Assembly: GCA_963971285.1 (NCBI GenBank)
Contig: OZ020255.1
Span: forward strand, 19,499,046-19,563,045
Direction of reading: 5' to 3'
DNA: 64,000 bases
Source of the DNA: Astropecten irregularis
Taxonomy: Eukaryota; Echinodermata; Asteroidea; Paxillosida; Astropectinidae
Shown here: piece by piece, positions 1 to 14,800 of the stretch
Layout of the letters: each line of letters starts with the position of its first letter
Position numbering within the stretch: position 1 is the stretch's first letter
The notes under the pieces: model-generated
What the model was told of the DNA's origin: nothing
Databases searched by the model: none
Seen by the model: only the letters and a program-made list of their open reading frames with translations
Translations under genes and position numbers: made by a program

Positions 1-837
1 TGGGAGTGGGGTATCCCACCTCCCACAGCGTCCCCCAATCGGTCGCTTCGCTCCCTCGCATAGGAATAGGATACCAAATCACCAATTATCCCCCCCCCAA
101 TCATGAAAAGAAATCGACACCAGTGCTAGAAGGGTGGTCTGTCATAGGTAGCTCTGTAAGTGTGCAGAGAAGTGAAATGCTTTGTCAATCACGTACACCA
201 TGACCAGTTTATACCTTCCATTTTGTTGCAACTTGACAACTCTCACGCAATATGCCCATACCCCAAAAATTCTTTTCAAATTCACGTCAATGAATATAAA
301 TGCATTATACACGGTTTCCTACCCGAGTCTGAGTCAATTGCCTTCGAGCTCAAAGAAAACAGACAATGTACATTATTCATCGGTGACATTGCTTTGGCAA
401 TGGAGAGCTTTTTATGGACGCTTGGGCAGCCGACTGTAAAACCATTTCTTCCTCCATGGTGAAACACACAAACAACCCGTAGTCCTCGGTCTATGTTACT
501 GTTCCAGCTCCATGCTCATTGTTAATGTTCGAATCGGTATCCTCACCAAAATAAAATTGATAGTACTAGGCCAGTAGGCCTACTGTTAACTGTGCCAGTC
601 GGCGAGATCGGAGTATGTGTACTTTTCAGAAGTGTAGAATGTGTCTGTCTGTACAGTTTGCCAATGATGAGATAGGGGTTTTTTAGTCTGGAGTGAGTAA
701 AACGAGTACAGTATTTAATTGGATTTTACGAGAGATCATGCACTATAAAACTCAGGCGAATTCAATCACCCAGCCCTTGCACATTCATGTGCCACCTCGC
801 GCCCCCGAATGCAGAATTTGTCTGTTTTGCCTAGTAT

Positions 838-990
838 GGGGTCGATTTCACGAAGCTTTACGATCGATCGCAACTCGAGATGCGAAGGATAATTACCCAT
901 TGTATATTCCGACTTCTACATAGGGCTGCAATGCATCATAAGTGCTACGATTGATAGTAACTTACGATGAGTTTGGTGAAATCGACCCTT
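838..990. repeat. Foldback MITE with GGGTCGATTTCAC ends
   Basis: The left end reads GGGTCGATTTCACGAAGC and the right end is its inverted counterpart, GTGAAATCGACCC, about 150 bp away. A related foldback lies at about 13118-13268 in a lipoxygenase intron (GGTCAATTTCACAAAGC and its inverse). No coding capacity; a non-autonomous, palindromic repeat family is the simplest reading. Confidence 0.6.
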
Positions 991-1557
991 TATTAAAGTG
1001 AGTTAACGAGTGGGTTCTAGTGTTTCGTTGGGAGTGTATACAGTCCTATAAGATCACAGCGAAACTCAGCCATATTCAGACAGGCAAAGTTCACTTGCCC
1101 TTCCCCTTGTACCACCTCAGGCCCCCGTTCCCCCTCCCCTCCCAGCCCTCACATTAAGTGGCTTGCACGGTCTCTGGTGATGCAGGTAACTCACGACCAC
1201 CCCCACCGTCTATGAAGAAAGAGTCACGCCCCTCCCCCACCTCCATGACAACTGCTACTTTGCATCGACATGCGTCACACTGTTTCACTGCTCCTTAGCA
1301 ACAGATAAGCCTGATGTGAACGGGTTAATGATCATATGATCATAATGGCAGTCATCATGATTAGCGCCTTTGAAATGTCTAGTTACGGACTGAAGAGCTA
1401 GGAGACTACGGGCTGTATCACAACAACTCCCTCTCAATCATAGACACAACAATATCATGCTCTCACGATAATTACCACAAATACATGAACAGATACCTCT
1501 ATATGGGTGTAAACCATAGAGATATATATTTCTATCTCCATGGCCAAACCTTTCCGA

Positions 1558-1924
1558 GGTAGTATCATACTTTGTTTTTATCAAAGAAAATAATACAAAT
1601 TCATGGGCAAAAATATCAAGACAGATACAGTGACAGTCATCTGTGAAAATTTCAGTCCCATACGGTGCCCATTTTTTTTTTTAGAAAACAGTGAAAAACA
1701 GCCACAGAATTTCTTAAGTCTTTTCTCTTTTATTTTTGATCTTTTAAAAGATCAAAAAGATTTTCGGTCGTTTTTTTTACTGATTTCTGGATAAATACAC
1801 CATTTCAGGCGGAACTGTTAAAGGTATGTTTCTGCCACCACCATCTTCATACCCTGTAAGTTATACGTAAATCTGTGAACATTTCTGTTTTGGTTTCTTA
1901 GTCTTACCAAAGTATGATACTACC
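1558..1924. mobile_element. MITE family A, full copy
   Basis: Starts GGTAGTATCATACTTTG and ends with the inverted counterpart CAAAGTATGATACTACC. The interior contains a GATCTTTTAAAAGATC palindrome. Related copies occur at 44246-44402 (partial), 44403-44756, 45144-45505, 46159-46500 (reverse), 47194-47646 and 58531-58825, and one copy was split by the Polinton. About 370 bp long and non-coding, so a non-autonomous DNA transposon. Confidence 0.75.
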
Positions 1925-4734
1925 TTTAATGGTACAGGACACTTCTTGACCAGTTTTATTTCCAGGCTCAATATTATTCTCGTCTCGGACCAAAAAAACG
2001 ATGGCGACATCATAAATACAGCCTTGATTAGAGACTACAAGAATCTACAAACTCCATTTACCTTAGTTTACATCGTTGGTGCCTCTCTGTCGTCCTAAGT
2101 CACGCAGAGTACCAGTGGCAACCGGTTAGTTACCAGGGATTAAAGTTTAATCCTCAGCATGTTTGCCTACACGAAGCTCGTTAACGGTTGGGTCTAGTAT
2201 AGTAGGGGTACAAAGGCCACTATACACCTGTATTATAACCGTGCTGTTTCGTGTGTTCAAACCACGAATAGCCTATACATTGTACAGAAACATATGCAGA
2301 AACACATACAACACAATCGATCATGATAAAATTGTGGTACATGTAGCCATTTTGTAAAGCCGTTGCAAAAGCACTGACAAGATTCACTGAAGGGGGAACC
2401 GTATAACTTAGCAGGTGACATCACGCACCTGTGGTGATTTCAAAGTAAGGGGTCTTATACGAACCCACAGACCGGTTAATTGACTAGCCTTCCCACATTC
2501 CTCAACCGAAAATTACTGGGAAAACAATTGAGAGAAAACCGCCGTTTTGTGGAGAACTGGCTACGGTATAGGGCCTATAATCGCCGGGATTGAAGTCCTA
2601 TGTTTCTTGTCAGAACTTTTATTGTTTAAATTTGTTTTACTTCAGAAATATGTCTGTCCCTCCTTCGACTTTCTCAATGTTCCTCACATATTAAAAACTT
2701 TGTCGCATCTGCCCGTCACTGAAATCGTTGCGGCATTTCATACAGGAACTACCATATGCGTATTTGACCCCGAGCTAAACATGTCGCTATTGTTCGAGTT
2801 GGGAGTAACATTTCATACCATCTCGGTCTGGAGTTTAATCTACATAAGTTCCTCTATACAGTAAACTAAAATTCAACAACAGTTTTATCCCAAAACACAT
2901 TGTAAATTCAGTGGGAAAAAGGTCTTAAAACTGTCGGTTTTGTCTAGTTTTCGCTCTTCGCGTATGAATCACACGCAACATGTACGAGTTTTTGGTGGAG
3001 TACGTTCGCTAAATTCAACAGCGCAAATAAACAAGAGGCCCTTCTAATCCATCTCGGTCGGAGTTTTATTCAGTATAAAATTCTGCAGATGTTCATGTAA
3101 AAGTCGTTTTGATTGGTCTAGAGGAAGGTCTTGTAAATTTGCAACCAATTGAAAAACGCGTTTCTTTTCAGAATGTTCTCTGGCCTGGTGCGGTCAGTGA
3201 CTCGTGTGTGCACGTGTACGTACATTGCTACACGTACGTCACCTCACATTCCTTCCGTTGCTATCGTCAAATTTACTTCAATAAAATCACCACTTCACCT
3301 TTTATATTCGATGAGTATTAGTACAGATACATTCAGTCGACATTTTATTGTATTTTGGATGTTGTAAAATATTTCTGGATGTGAGAAAAGCAAGGACTTT
3401 TGAATCAACCTTTTTGACTTCTTGTCAAGCTCGAACGTAGGCCCACGCATGCTGCATGTGCAGTGGGTGGACGCGACCAAACGGAGGGGTGTTCTCTTTA
3501 ATAATGCACAACAGAAAGCTCGGAGAGTGCGATAGATAACTGCTTTTCATCTGATCAGACATTCTGTTAGAAGCTGATTGATGTTTTGAATTCGATTTTC
3601 TTCAACTGTTTTCAAATGTTAAATTGCATTGCCATAATTTTCGAAAGCAAATTTTCAACTGTTAAGAAGTAACATCAACTCTTTTTAAATGTTAAAGTGT
3701 ACAATATGTATGTACAATGCTTTAACATTACTGAGTAACTTGTTTTTAATCTATTGGTTTCTTATTGTTATCAATAGAGCAATGTACCTGTGTTCCCTAT
3801 TCGTGTGGTAACCTTGTGACATGGCTTCTATTGTGACGAAGAAATAAGAATCAATTAGTATGTCTTTTGTGTTTCCAATATACAAAGTAGAGATTTCTTT
3901 TGTGTGAAGCTTTTTCTGGGCTTCCCACCCCTACTTGGACACAATGGTATAACCCACAAGATCGATGCTATGCACAGTGTAGGGCACACAGTGCATGTAC
4001 AGTGTGACATTGTTATCTGCTCATTTAGACCTGAAAGTTTTTAATATGAAAGTTGTTCAAAAGGAGCTAGCAATCTTGAATCCCAATGAATTTCCTCAGA
4101 ATCAATTAAAACCTAATTCTTAATTCTATAAATCAATTAAAAACACCTTTCCAAAATTTCGTAGGATAACAATTTAATAATATCCCCATGCTGACTCCAA
4201 ATGTAATTATATATTTCAAATTGGAATGCAGGATTATTTTTTTTTCTTTCCCGTTGACTGATACTAAATAAGGGAGTACTCAGTTTTTGAAAAATACCAA
4301 TCATGAATATCAGCCTGTGCAAATGTTTACTCTAAAGATTTCCCGCCGGCAACGGTTGAACTAGATCGCCCCAGACACTCGGCTAACGGTTAACCACGCC
4401 GCCCCGTCACGCCGTTATCCTCACACAATCCCCCAAATAGGTCCTGATTTTTCCATCTTATTTGAAAGTTTCCAAGTCATGAAGTCGAACGTAAAATATC
4501 TGGCAATCTTCCCTCACTACGGTTGAGATCTTAGACAAGTTAACACGATAGATACAGAGGCTGATGTTTGGGATTAACATTTATTAATATTCAGTTGCGC
4601 ATTGATACTCGTTTCTATGTAATGAGCGGTATCTTGGCGACCTTGCAAACACACCATGCCGGTGTAGTAACACACATAGTAACATGAGCATGTTTATCAC
4701 TCATAAATATTTAGTATGCGTAGCTAGACGACCG

Positions 4735-4775
4735 TCGTCCAATCAGAGAGCGACCCGGCCTCACCCTATATAAGC
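4735..4775 (+). promoter_or_regulatory. Alpha-tubulin core promoter
   Basis: A CCAAT element (GTCCAATCAGAG, near 4737-4748) is followed by a TATA box, CTATATAAG, at about 4766-4774. Transcription is expected to begin about 25-30 bp further on, near 4800, leaving roughly 115 nt of 5' UTR before the ATG. Spacing and order are those of a standard strong animal promoter. Confidence 0.75.
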
Positions 4776-4913
4776 TCGTGTTTGGCCGACCAACGGTCAT
4801 ATTCTCACTGAATCCCAACATCGAGACGGGTAAAGTCAGAAGAGCTCTCCGCTTTAAACGAGAAATCAACCGAATTCTTCTTCGTCGAAACCAACCGAAA
4901 CTACTCTGCAATC

Positions 4914-7443
<2,530 letters not shown>

Positions 7444-7762
7444 GCAGCAAGACCGCCGACAGAACTCTAAAAAGAAACCCAAAGCAACAACAAACCAGAA
7501 CAGTCCATTTGCCCCTTGAAAAGGAGCGACAATTTTATTTCAAACTGATCGACAATTAAATATTGAAATCATAATTATTCTTTCACCCATTCCAACATTT
7601 CCCTCCATAATTTATTTTTCTACCTGGAAATGAGAATAGTTATTTAAACTTCGAAGAGTTTATTCCAAATTTCGTTATCATTCAAGACAACCTATTTGAC
7701 TTAACAGTCATTAACAGCATTCAGAGAAAGTACTTTTAAAAGTTCAAACCAAAGAGTAAGGA

Positions 7763-7768
7763 AATAAA
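7763..7768 (+). promoter_or_regulatory. Candidate polyadenylation signal of alpha-tubulin
   Basis: AATAAA about 320 bp after the tubulin stop codon; the first canonical hexamer downstream. A second candidate follows near 7890. Which one is used cannot be told from sequence. Confidence 0.4.
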
Positions 7769-8227
7769 ACAGAAACGTCCATGTACATGTAATCGGAACT
7801 GTGATTTGCGAATTTTATTGTTTTGAATTCTTTATTCAATTTGTGTTTAACAAATGTTTAATTAATATTTTATTTAGGGTCTGCATTAGAATAAATATGA
7901 AGATGCAAAGTCTTGTACCGCAAAATGAAAAAAAAAAGAATGACAAAGTTGCAGCAATTAAAAAGACGAAGGGTATGATATAAAGAGGGGATGGGGAACA
8001 TAAGCAGCAAGAGATTGCAAACAATAGAAGAGGAACATGAAAGTCATCCATGAGAGAACGGGCATCTTCATTATGTTGACTACGGGGGGGGGGTGTTAAT
8101 TAACCGATGCCTTGGGAAGGGGCGTGGCATTTCTTGTTGAAGGGGGCAGACACTTTGTAAAGTGTCATCACAATTAACGAGTATGTAAAGCATGGTTAAA
8201 GTAAGAAAACGTAATCAAAGGCAAAAT

Positions 8228-8480
8228 CAGGAGCGGATCCAGGATGTTCTAAAAGGGGGGGGGGGGGGGCGTGGAAATAAAATGCGCCAATTCAATATAG
8301 CGACGGATGCATTTCGGAGTGATCAAAGCTAGCTCATTTTGTATCCCTCTTTTTCTTCTCTTTTTGAGTCTTTCTCCCTCCCCATATATTGTGTTTGCTT
8401 TCTTTTTTCTTTACCTTTCCATTTTTTTTTTGCTGGAAGAAAAGCGGGGCGTGCGCCCCCATCCCCTGGATCCGCCCCTG
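8228..8480. mobile_element. Small MITE with GGATCC-containing inverted ends
   Basis: The left end, CAGGAGCGGATCCAGGA, is the inverse of the right end, CCTGGATCCGCCCCTG, with one mismatch in the terminal 16 bp. The 250-bp interior is poly-G and pyrimidine-rich with no coding sequence. Ends of this type are common in hAT-like non-autonomous elements of animals; that assignment is from memory of the family, not shown here. Confidence 0.6.
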
Positions 8481-10200
8481 AAAATGAACTATGATAAAAA
8501 TAAGACTGTGTAGGCCTATGGGGGCATTTTCAGAAGCCGCGGCTTGCATTGAAGGTGCTGTAAACAAAAGGCAATAAGTGGATAATTAATTAACAAAAGA
8601 TATGTCAATATGTATTTTGTTAATTTGTGTAGATGGAGTGATTTGGGATAATTGTGGATGAATTATGGTTTTAATTGTTTCGTTTCCAACTGGTAATGAT
8701 CAGGCAGAACATGAGAAGATTATAGAAGGAAGTTGATGAACTGGCAGATATATGTCACGATAGAGGGCGTCTGTCACCTCCATTCTGCCAAAGCAAATTA
8801 TTTCAACAAATTATTTGTTTTCGTGTAATGAACGACTAAAAGAACTTCACCAATGGATAATAGGATGACTGTTGGCGAAAAGGCTTTCTTTCCAGTTTTG
8901 TTTACTTAAATAAAATGGGATAAATTGCCTCTTTCTTTTTATTTCTGTTATGTACAAAATGGAGCAGCGGCATACAAGAACCGACGAACTTCATGAACAT
9001 TGTACATGTACAGTACATTAATTTATTTTAGTAGCCTACATCCCATTCCGTGTCAAAGCCTTTTTGACTTTTTTCCCCAAAATTGAATTTTGACCGATCA
9101 CCGAAAGGCGTGGGCACCATGGGGGGTGGCACAAATTCCGACTACTCGTTTAGAATTATGCCTGACGTTTGTGACATTTTGACCTCGGCATCAATGTTTT
9201 TTTCTTCCCTTTTACCCCTGGGCTATAAATCTTTAAAAGGGAGCTGGCTTCACGACATGCTCGACTTTTTTCCAGAGGGGAAAGGGCATGATACCTGGGG
9301 TCCAAATTCGTGCTTACACAGCGAGCGACTACCGGGGAAAATCTTTGAGAATTCAGCGGGCATGTGGCTCTCCATTCCCCGGGAATTCTCTTCCCAAGGG
9401 GGGAGGAACCGGTCAAGACGGGGAGCGGGGAGTGACCGTCCGAACCGTGCTGACACCATCACCGTAAAAGAAGAGAACGCAGATCATAAGAGTGAAACCA
9501 GTTGACACAATACTGTATTATGTGATTCACCCACCACTTTATTCACTTTTAAGGAATAATCAAAATGTAATTTAACACACCGTGCAACCAATGTGCAATA
9601 ATGAAAAATTGTTATTATTAAATGTGCATTTTAAACGAAGAAATTTGCAAAGCTTATATTTTTGTTATTTTTTCAATTTTTTTTAATACAAAATTTATAT
9701 AGAAACGATATAAAACAAATTATTAGGATATGTTTTGTTATCCATCCCCTTTTTAAAGGAAATACCAAATCCCCGCCATTATACCCATGATTAAGTTGAT
9801 AAAACAAATTTGAACCGTAACCTTTTTCAAAGCTAATTCGGAATAAGTAACCAAAATAGTATTTCCCAAAACATTTGACGGCAAATATGGTGAAGAAATT
9901 AAACATGAAAAAATATATAATATATACTCTCAGTGCAGAGCCAATACACAAACAAGGAAAATATGGAATAATACTTTAACGGTGTAGCTGGAAAATCCGT
10001 TATAATCAAGAGTACTATTTTCAACTACAATCACGGCTACAATACCATAACGACATTTTACATTTAGCTTTAAACAACAACAAAAAAGTGTGTAAAAAAC
10101 GGTAGCCTGTTAGTAGAGCTATAGCCAAGAGAAGGTATACATGTATCAATACCAGAGTTACCGTTCACTGCAAGGGGATCGCGTTTTGTGAAACATTTTG

Positions 10201-10237
10201 TGAAACGTTTATGTTCTTTGAGAACATAAACGTTTCA
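10201..10237. repeat. Perfect 17-bp inverted repeat
   Basis: TGAAACGTTTATGTTCT, three spacer bases, then its exact reverse complement. No gene adjoins it. Probably the core of a foldback repeat. Confidence 0.7.
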
Positions 10238-11740
10238 TAACTTAGTTATCTTGTCTCGTACATGGCAATTACCTAGTTTCACAAACTGTTGACGACATTA
10301 GAGCCGTCTTCCTCTGTGTATTGTCATCGGCAAGCTGAAACAATACACGACTTGAAATAAGATTTTGAACGAACAAAAAATATCATCCATGAGCCGCTTC
10401 GAAGTTCACCCTATCCCCTTCATTTCCACGCTGCATTATCTTCTTTTTCTTTCGCAGAATATATTTGCTTGAATAATTTGCGGCTTGTTTTGTTTTGTTT
10501 TGTTTTTCGTGCAAAGTCCTGACCTAACCCTACTACCATGTCATATATTCATATATTTAGTACATGTAATATCAACATTTTTAAGGATAATAATATTATG
10601 CCAAATAGTTTACACAAAATAACTCTTAGGTTATGAATAATACAATGATCGCAATTCATTATTACATATCCCATTCACCAAATTCGAACATTTATTTTAA
10701 ACTCAATTAAATTAGTCCAAAGTGTGATTATTTCAAAATGTAATCAATATTACACCATCCCTGACTTCATTTCATTGCATTTACACTTTCAGATATTCCT
10801 TCAACTAAAATGCACCGTGATTCGGGGAAGTCTCTTTCAGACAGCAAACTAGTGACCTTCAAGCTCAAGTTCAAATTGATCTGTTACCCATTTTATTCTC
10901 TGATGTTGGAACAATGTACAGTATTTATTCTCTCATGTTAAACTGCAATACCTTACCCATAATTCTGTGACCCAGCAACAATTTAGTATGGGAGCTGCAA
11001 TATTTGACGCAGTATGCCATCAGTTAATTCAGTGTACCAGACATCTAAATCCAGTCTTTATCACAAAATGCACATTGTACATGTATAAATGACCCATGAC
11101 ACAAACAAGCGATTAATTCAAATTCTCCTCGAATGGAATCTTTGCACCAAGGAATCTCTTTATAAATGCAAAGAAACTGGTTGATGTTTGACCAAAGCAA
11201 TTGGAGACTTTGGAGCTGGGTCTTCAACTTGATAGTGCATGCGCACAACAATGCGCGCATGCTCACAATTGCACGCGCATGCTCAGAGCTAGCAAAAACG
11301 AAACTTCAGTCTGCTGCCGCCAACGTCTGAAAAGTCTCCCATACTGAGAATGACTGCTTTAACAGTTTCCCCTGTCCCCGAAAAAACACTGACCAGTACA
11401 GGGCAAAATCCATTACAAAAATATGATTAATATGAAAATAAAGATCAAGGTGGTTATATATTACCGATACATGGTGCATGTATTATGTGATATGCATTAA
11501 TAAAAAATATATTTCGTGCAAACGCTTAAATGTACAACTTTGCGCTTCATACATAGTACAATTGCCTTAAATTAAACCCAAAAGAAACCAAAAAGAAACT
11601 TGACCCCAAAGCAAGTACTATCAGAACAGTCTTAGAGTACTCATAGGCGTGTTAAACTTTGGCCTCCCTCTTTATGAAGTAATATTGGTCACACCTACCC
11701 AACCCTGTACACCATGGATTCTTCAGCAGTCCCTCGTAGT

Positions 11741-11855
11741 TTAGATACTGATTGCATTAGGGATCTCCTTTGGATGGCAATACTCGTAAGGATATTCCCG
11801 ATATCTGTTACGCTCGTCAATTATGTTGCCGATGTGTTTCAGCTCTTTCTTCAGC
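11741..11855 (-). CDS. Lipoxygenase terminal exon with C-terminal Ile ligand
   Basis: Last coding exon. It reads [20 protein letters not shown], continues through YPYEYCHP and stops after NAISI. The free carboxylate of the terminal Ile is an iron ligand in this family, so an intact end supports a functional enzyme. The exon is preceded by an AG acceptor after a pyrimidine-rich tract. Confidence 0.9.
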
Positions 11856-14800
11856 CTGTGTGGTGACAAAAAGCGGGAAAATCAATTATAAATTGAAAAA
11901 ACATTATTGTAAAGTTTTGGTAAAGACTTTATAACCAACATTCCGCATCATAATTCAGTACTTAAATGATGTCAAACTGGGTTGTAGTTGTAAACATGCC
12001 ATCTGTTGCTATATGTTAAAGAAACTGCGAACATACACAGTCAAAACAATAAAACATGTCACCCCGTTAAAGCTGGCTTTAAGGGGGCGACATGTCATAA
12101 ATCGTGCACTTCTTTAGAGTTGCAAGGGCTAATGTTTCGATCTTGGCAGAATCTATCTCAAAGGCTAAATCGAACATCCCTCTAGGATCAAAACTACATC
12201 AAGCCCTTCTAAGTCTTAAGCATAATTGTAATTATAAAATTCAGGTAAATATTTTGGTAGATGAGCAGTTTGCAGCAGTTTACTTGTACATCTTGCGCTA
12301 ACTCAGGCAAACCTAGACAGTGTGTGACAGTTAGGCTTGCCCTTTACCGACATAGATGAGCACTACATACTAAGTGCTTGTTGAGTGCACATAAAAATCA
12401 TGCACTGGGTCAGGTGGGATTCGAACCTACGACCTCCTGCTTACTAGTGCAGGTGTCATGATCACAGAATGAATATCGTAATTTCAGACATATGAATCAC
12501 AAGATTGGACTTACTGTTCCAGGGCCTTGATGGCAACAGGGCAGTACCCATACTGCACCTCAAAATCTCCTAAGCTGTTGGTCGTCTTCTCGCTCAGCAG
12601 ACGGGTGACCGTCATCACGTCCACAGTCACAAGTTTATCTGGAAGATTGTCCAGGATATCCTGCTCTGTACGTGGTTTCTACGATGGGAGAAATCAGAGA
12701 GACGTTTACCAGTTGAGGAGAGGGCACCAGCCACACAGGGATAGTAAGAGATAACAGAGCTATCACACTGAAAGAGCTGTTGTGAGTTTTGGTATAGGAC
12801 ACCGGAAGACATTTGTAATTCAGAAAATACACAATGTGAACATTTAGAGATGGCTCTAGAAAATAACTGGAGGTCATTGACCTGCGTATATCCTGATCAT
12901 CCCAAACCAACTTCTCATCTGTCTTGATATTAAATTGCCATAAATTATTTATCAGCTAGTGAATTATTCATTATTTATTATCATTAATTTATTTCTGGTT
13001 ATGAAACCAAGGATTCCTCCTTAGCACCCTGGGCACTGTAGCTGGAAATCCTGGGACTGAAATCAGGGACTGAAAACCCTTGAATCCACTTGTGAAGTGA
13101 GACAGAGTTGAAACGGGTCAATTTCACAAAGCACTAAGACTGATCTTAATTATGCGAAATGATCTCAACTGCTAAGCAAAGTCTGATATTACAATACAAA
13201 TTACAATAGTAATACACTGTACTGACATCTCACCTTAAGATCAATCTTAGTGTTTTGTGAAATCCAGTCCTGGGCCACCAGAGGTGAACGACAAGGAAAG
13301 AACAGCTCAACTAAACTCAAAGAGTAACTCAGACGGTAACTTGGAAGTTGATTTCAATCAAGAGATGCTTTCTTGAGAATGGTTGAGATAACAGCTGTGC
13401 CGAGAGTGACATGAGATTCTGATGTCAGGATCAAACTGTCTTTATCATAAGGTGAGGCCAGCTTACCTTGTCTGTTGGTGGCGGCATTCTCATGCCCGCT
13501 GGGTAGTGTGGAGGGAAGGCATAGTCGTCATACTGAGAGAAGTTAGCCACACCATGCTGGACGCTACAGGTGAATATGATGGGGGTGATCAGGCCGATGA
13601 CGTCCTCAACGGTAGCAAACTTCCCGTCAGCTGGGATACCCTACCAAGAAAGAAAGCAGAGTGATCCTGTCAGACTCAACTGGAATATGGAGTCCCTCCA
13701 CCAATATGGAGGCTACAATCTTATCTAGGACCTTTCTCAAAGCTCGGCTCTGGCTCAGGCTTTGGCTCTGCCTCCATTTCGTGAATCCATTTCAAAATTA
13801 CAAGTGTCAAAATAGAGGCTTTTGGCTGCAGTTAGGAAGAAGATTCTCTGGTTTGAAAAGGACATCAGAGCTTCAGCTTCAATGGCAAACCACAACCTAT
13901 ATTTTCAGCATATGAAAACAGAGACGAAGCCGGAGCCAGAGCCGGAGCCGAGCTTTGTCATATATCCAGTATGACATCATGAGAGTTCAAAGTTCATATG
14001 CAAATGTGACATCATGCATGGACAGAGAGCAATGTGCACTCTCACAATCTCTATGCATTGGCATTATTGTGTAAACAGAGTCCTGCTTCTTAAAATGATA
14101 TATCAGTTACTTCATACAGTTTATCATAAAACAGTTTTTTGTCTATTCATTTATTTTTGTTTTCATTGAATAATGCTGTACTCACTTGGACTCCAGCCCC
14201 GCCTTCATCTTGGGGTGTGGCCATTAGTCGTCCCCATTCCTGGAGCTCGTAGTCTTCCGTCACCATTTCAGGAGTTTCTGAAGTGAAATGAAAAGACAGA
14301 GGCTTTCTCAAAATTATGTTTTTAAAGTTGTGATCATTAAGTTGGCTTTTGGTAAGCAGAAGTTTAATGATAAAAGGATTTGCATTTTTTTCAGTAATTA
14401 CATATGTTAGGAATTACTATTCTGGTCACAATTCACAAATTTATGGCATATTTGTCTTTTTCATGGTACTTACCGTAGTGAGACTCCACAACAAACTTGA
14501 CATACTTGTTCAGTGCTTCGTAGACAAGGAGTGCATCATCTCGATAGTGGTAATTGGGAAGCGCTTCCACATCCTCCACGCCACGCTCCTTGAGGTCGTT
14601 GGGAAGATTACCCTCAACATTCAGGCGCCATCGCTTGAATGAACGACCGATAAGGTCAAACATGCCGTCACGCCCGATGTTCATGGTTTTGTCAACCCAA
14701 CCGTCGACCGAGATAAGCAAGGCCAGGCCGCGGCTGTAGCGTTTCAACAACAAATATTTGGAAGTAATGTCAACCTGAATAATTCAATTACTTAATTAAT

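Larger units (their letters stand above)
1..4700. other. Gene-free flank with repeats
   Basis: I see no exon with family resemblance here; open frames are short and unlike known proteins. The stretch holds a foldback repeat (about 838-990), a full MITE copy (1558-1924) and AT-rich unique-looking DNA. Anything upstream of the tubulin promoter beyond these is unassigned. Confidence 0.5.
7800..11740. other. Intergenic, repeats only
   Basis: Between the convergent tubulin (+) and lipoxygenase (-) genes I see no convincing exon. It contains a MITE with GGCGGATCCAGG-type ends (8228-8480), a perfect 17-bp hairpin (10201-10237) and AT-rich DNA. The lipoxygenase 3' UTR must lie at the right end; several minus-strand AATAAA hexamers occur between about 10690 and 10930. 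Confidence 0.5.

Noticed and set aside
9083..9505. 140-codon frame with a DNA-binding-looking basic tail
   Set aside because: No recognisable domain, irregular composition, no neighbouring exons or promoter; chance frame in unique sequence.
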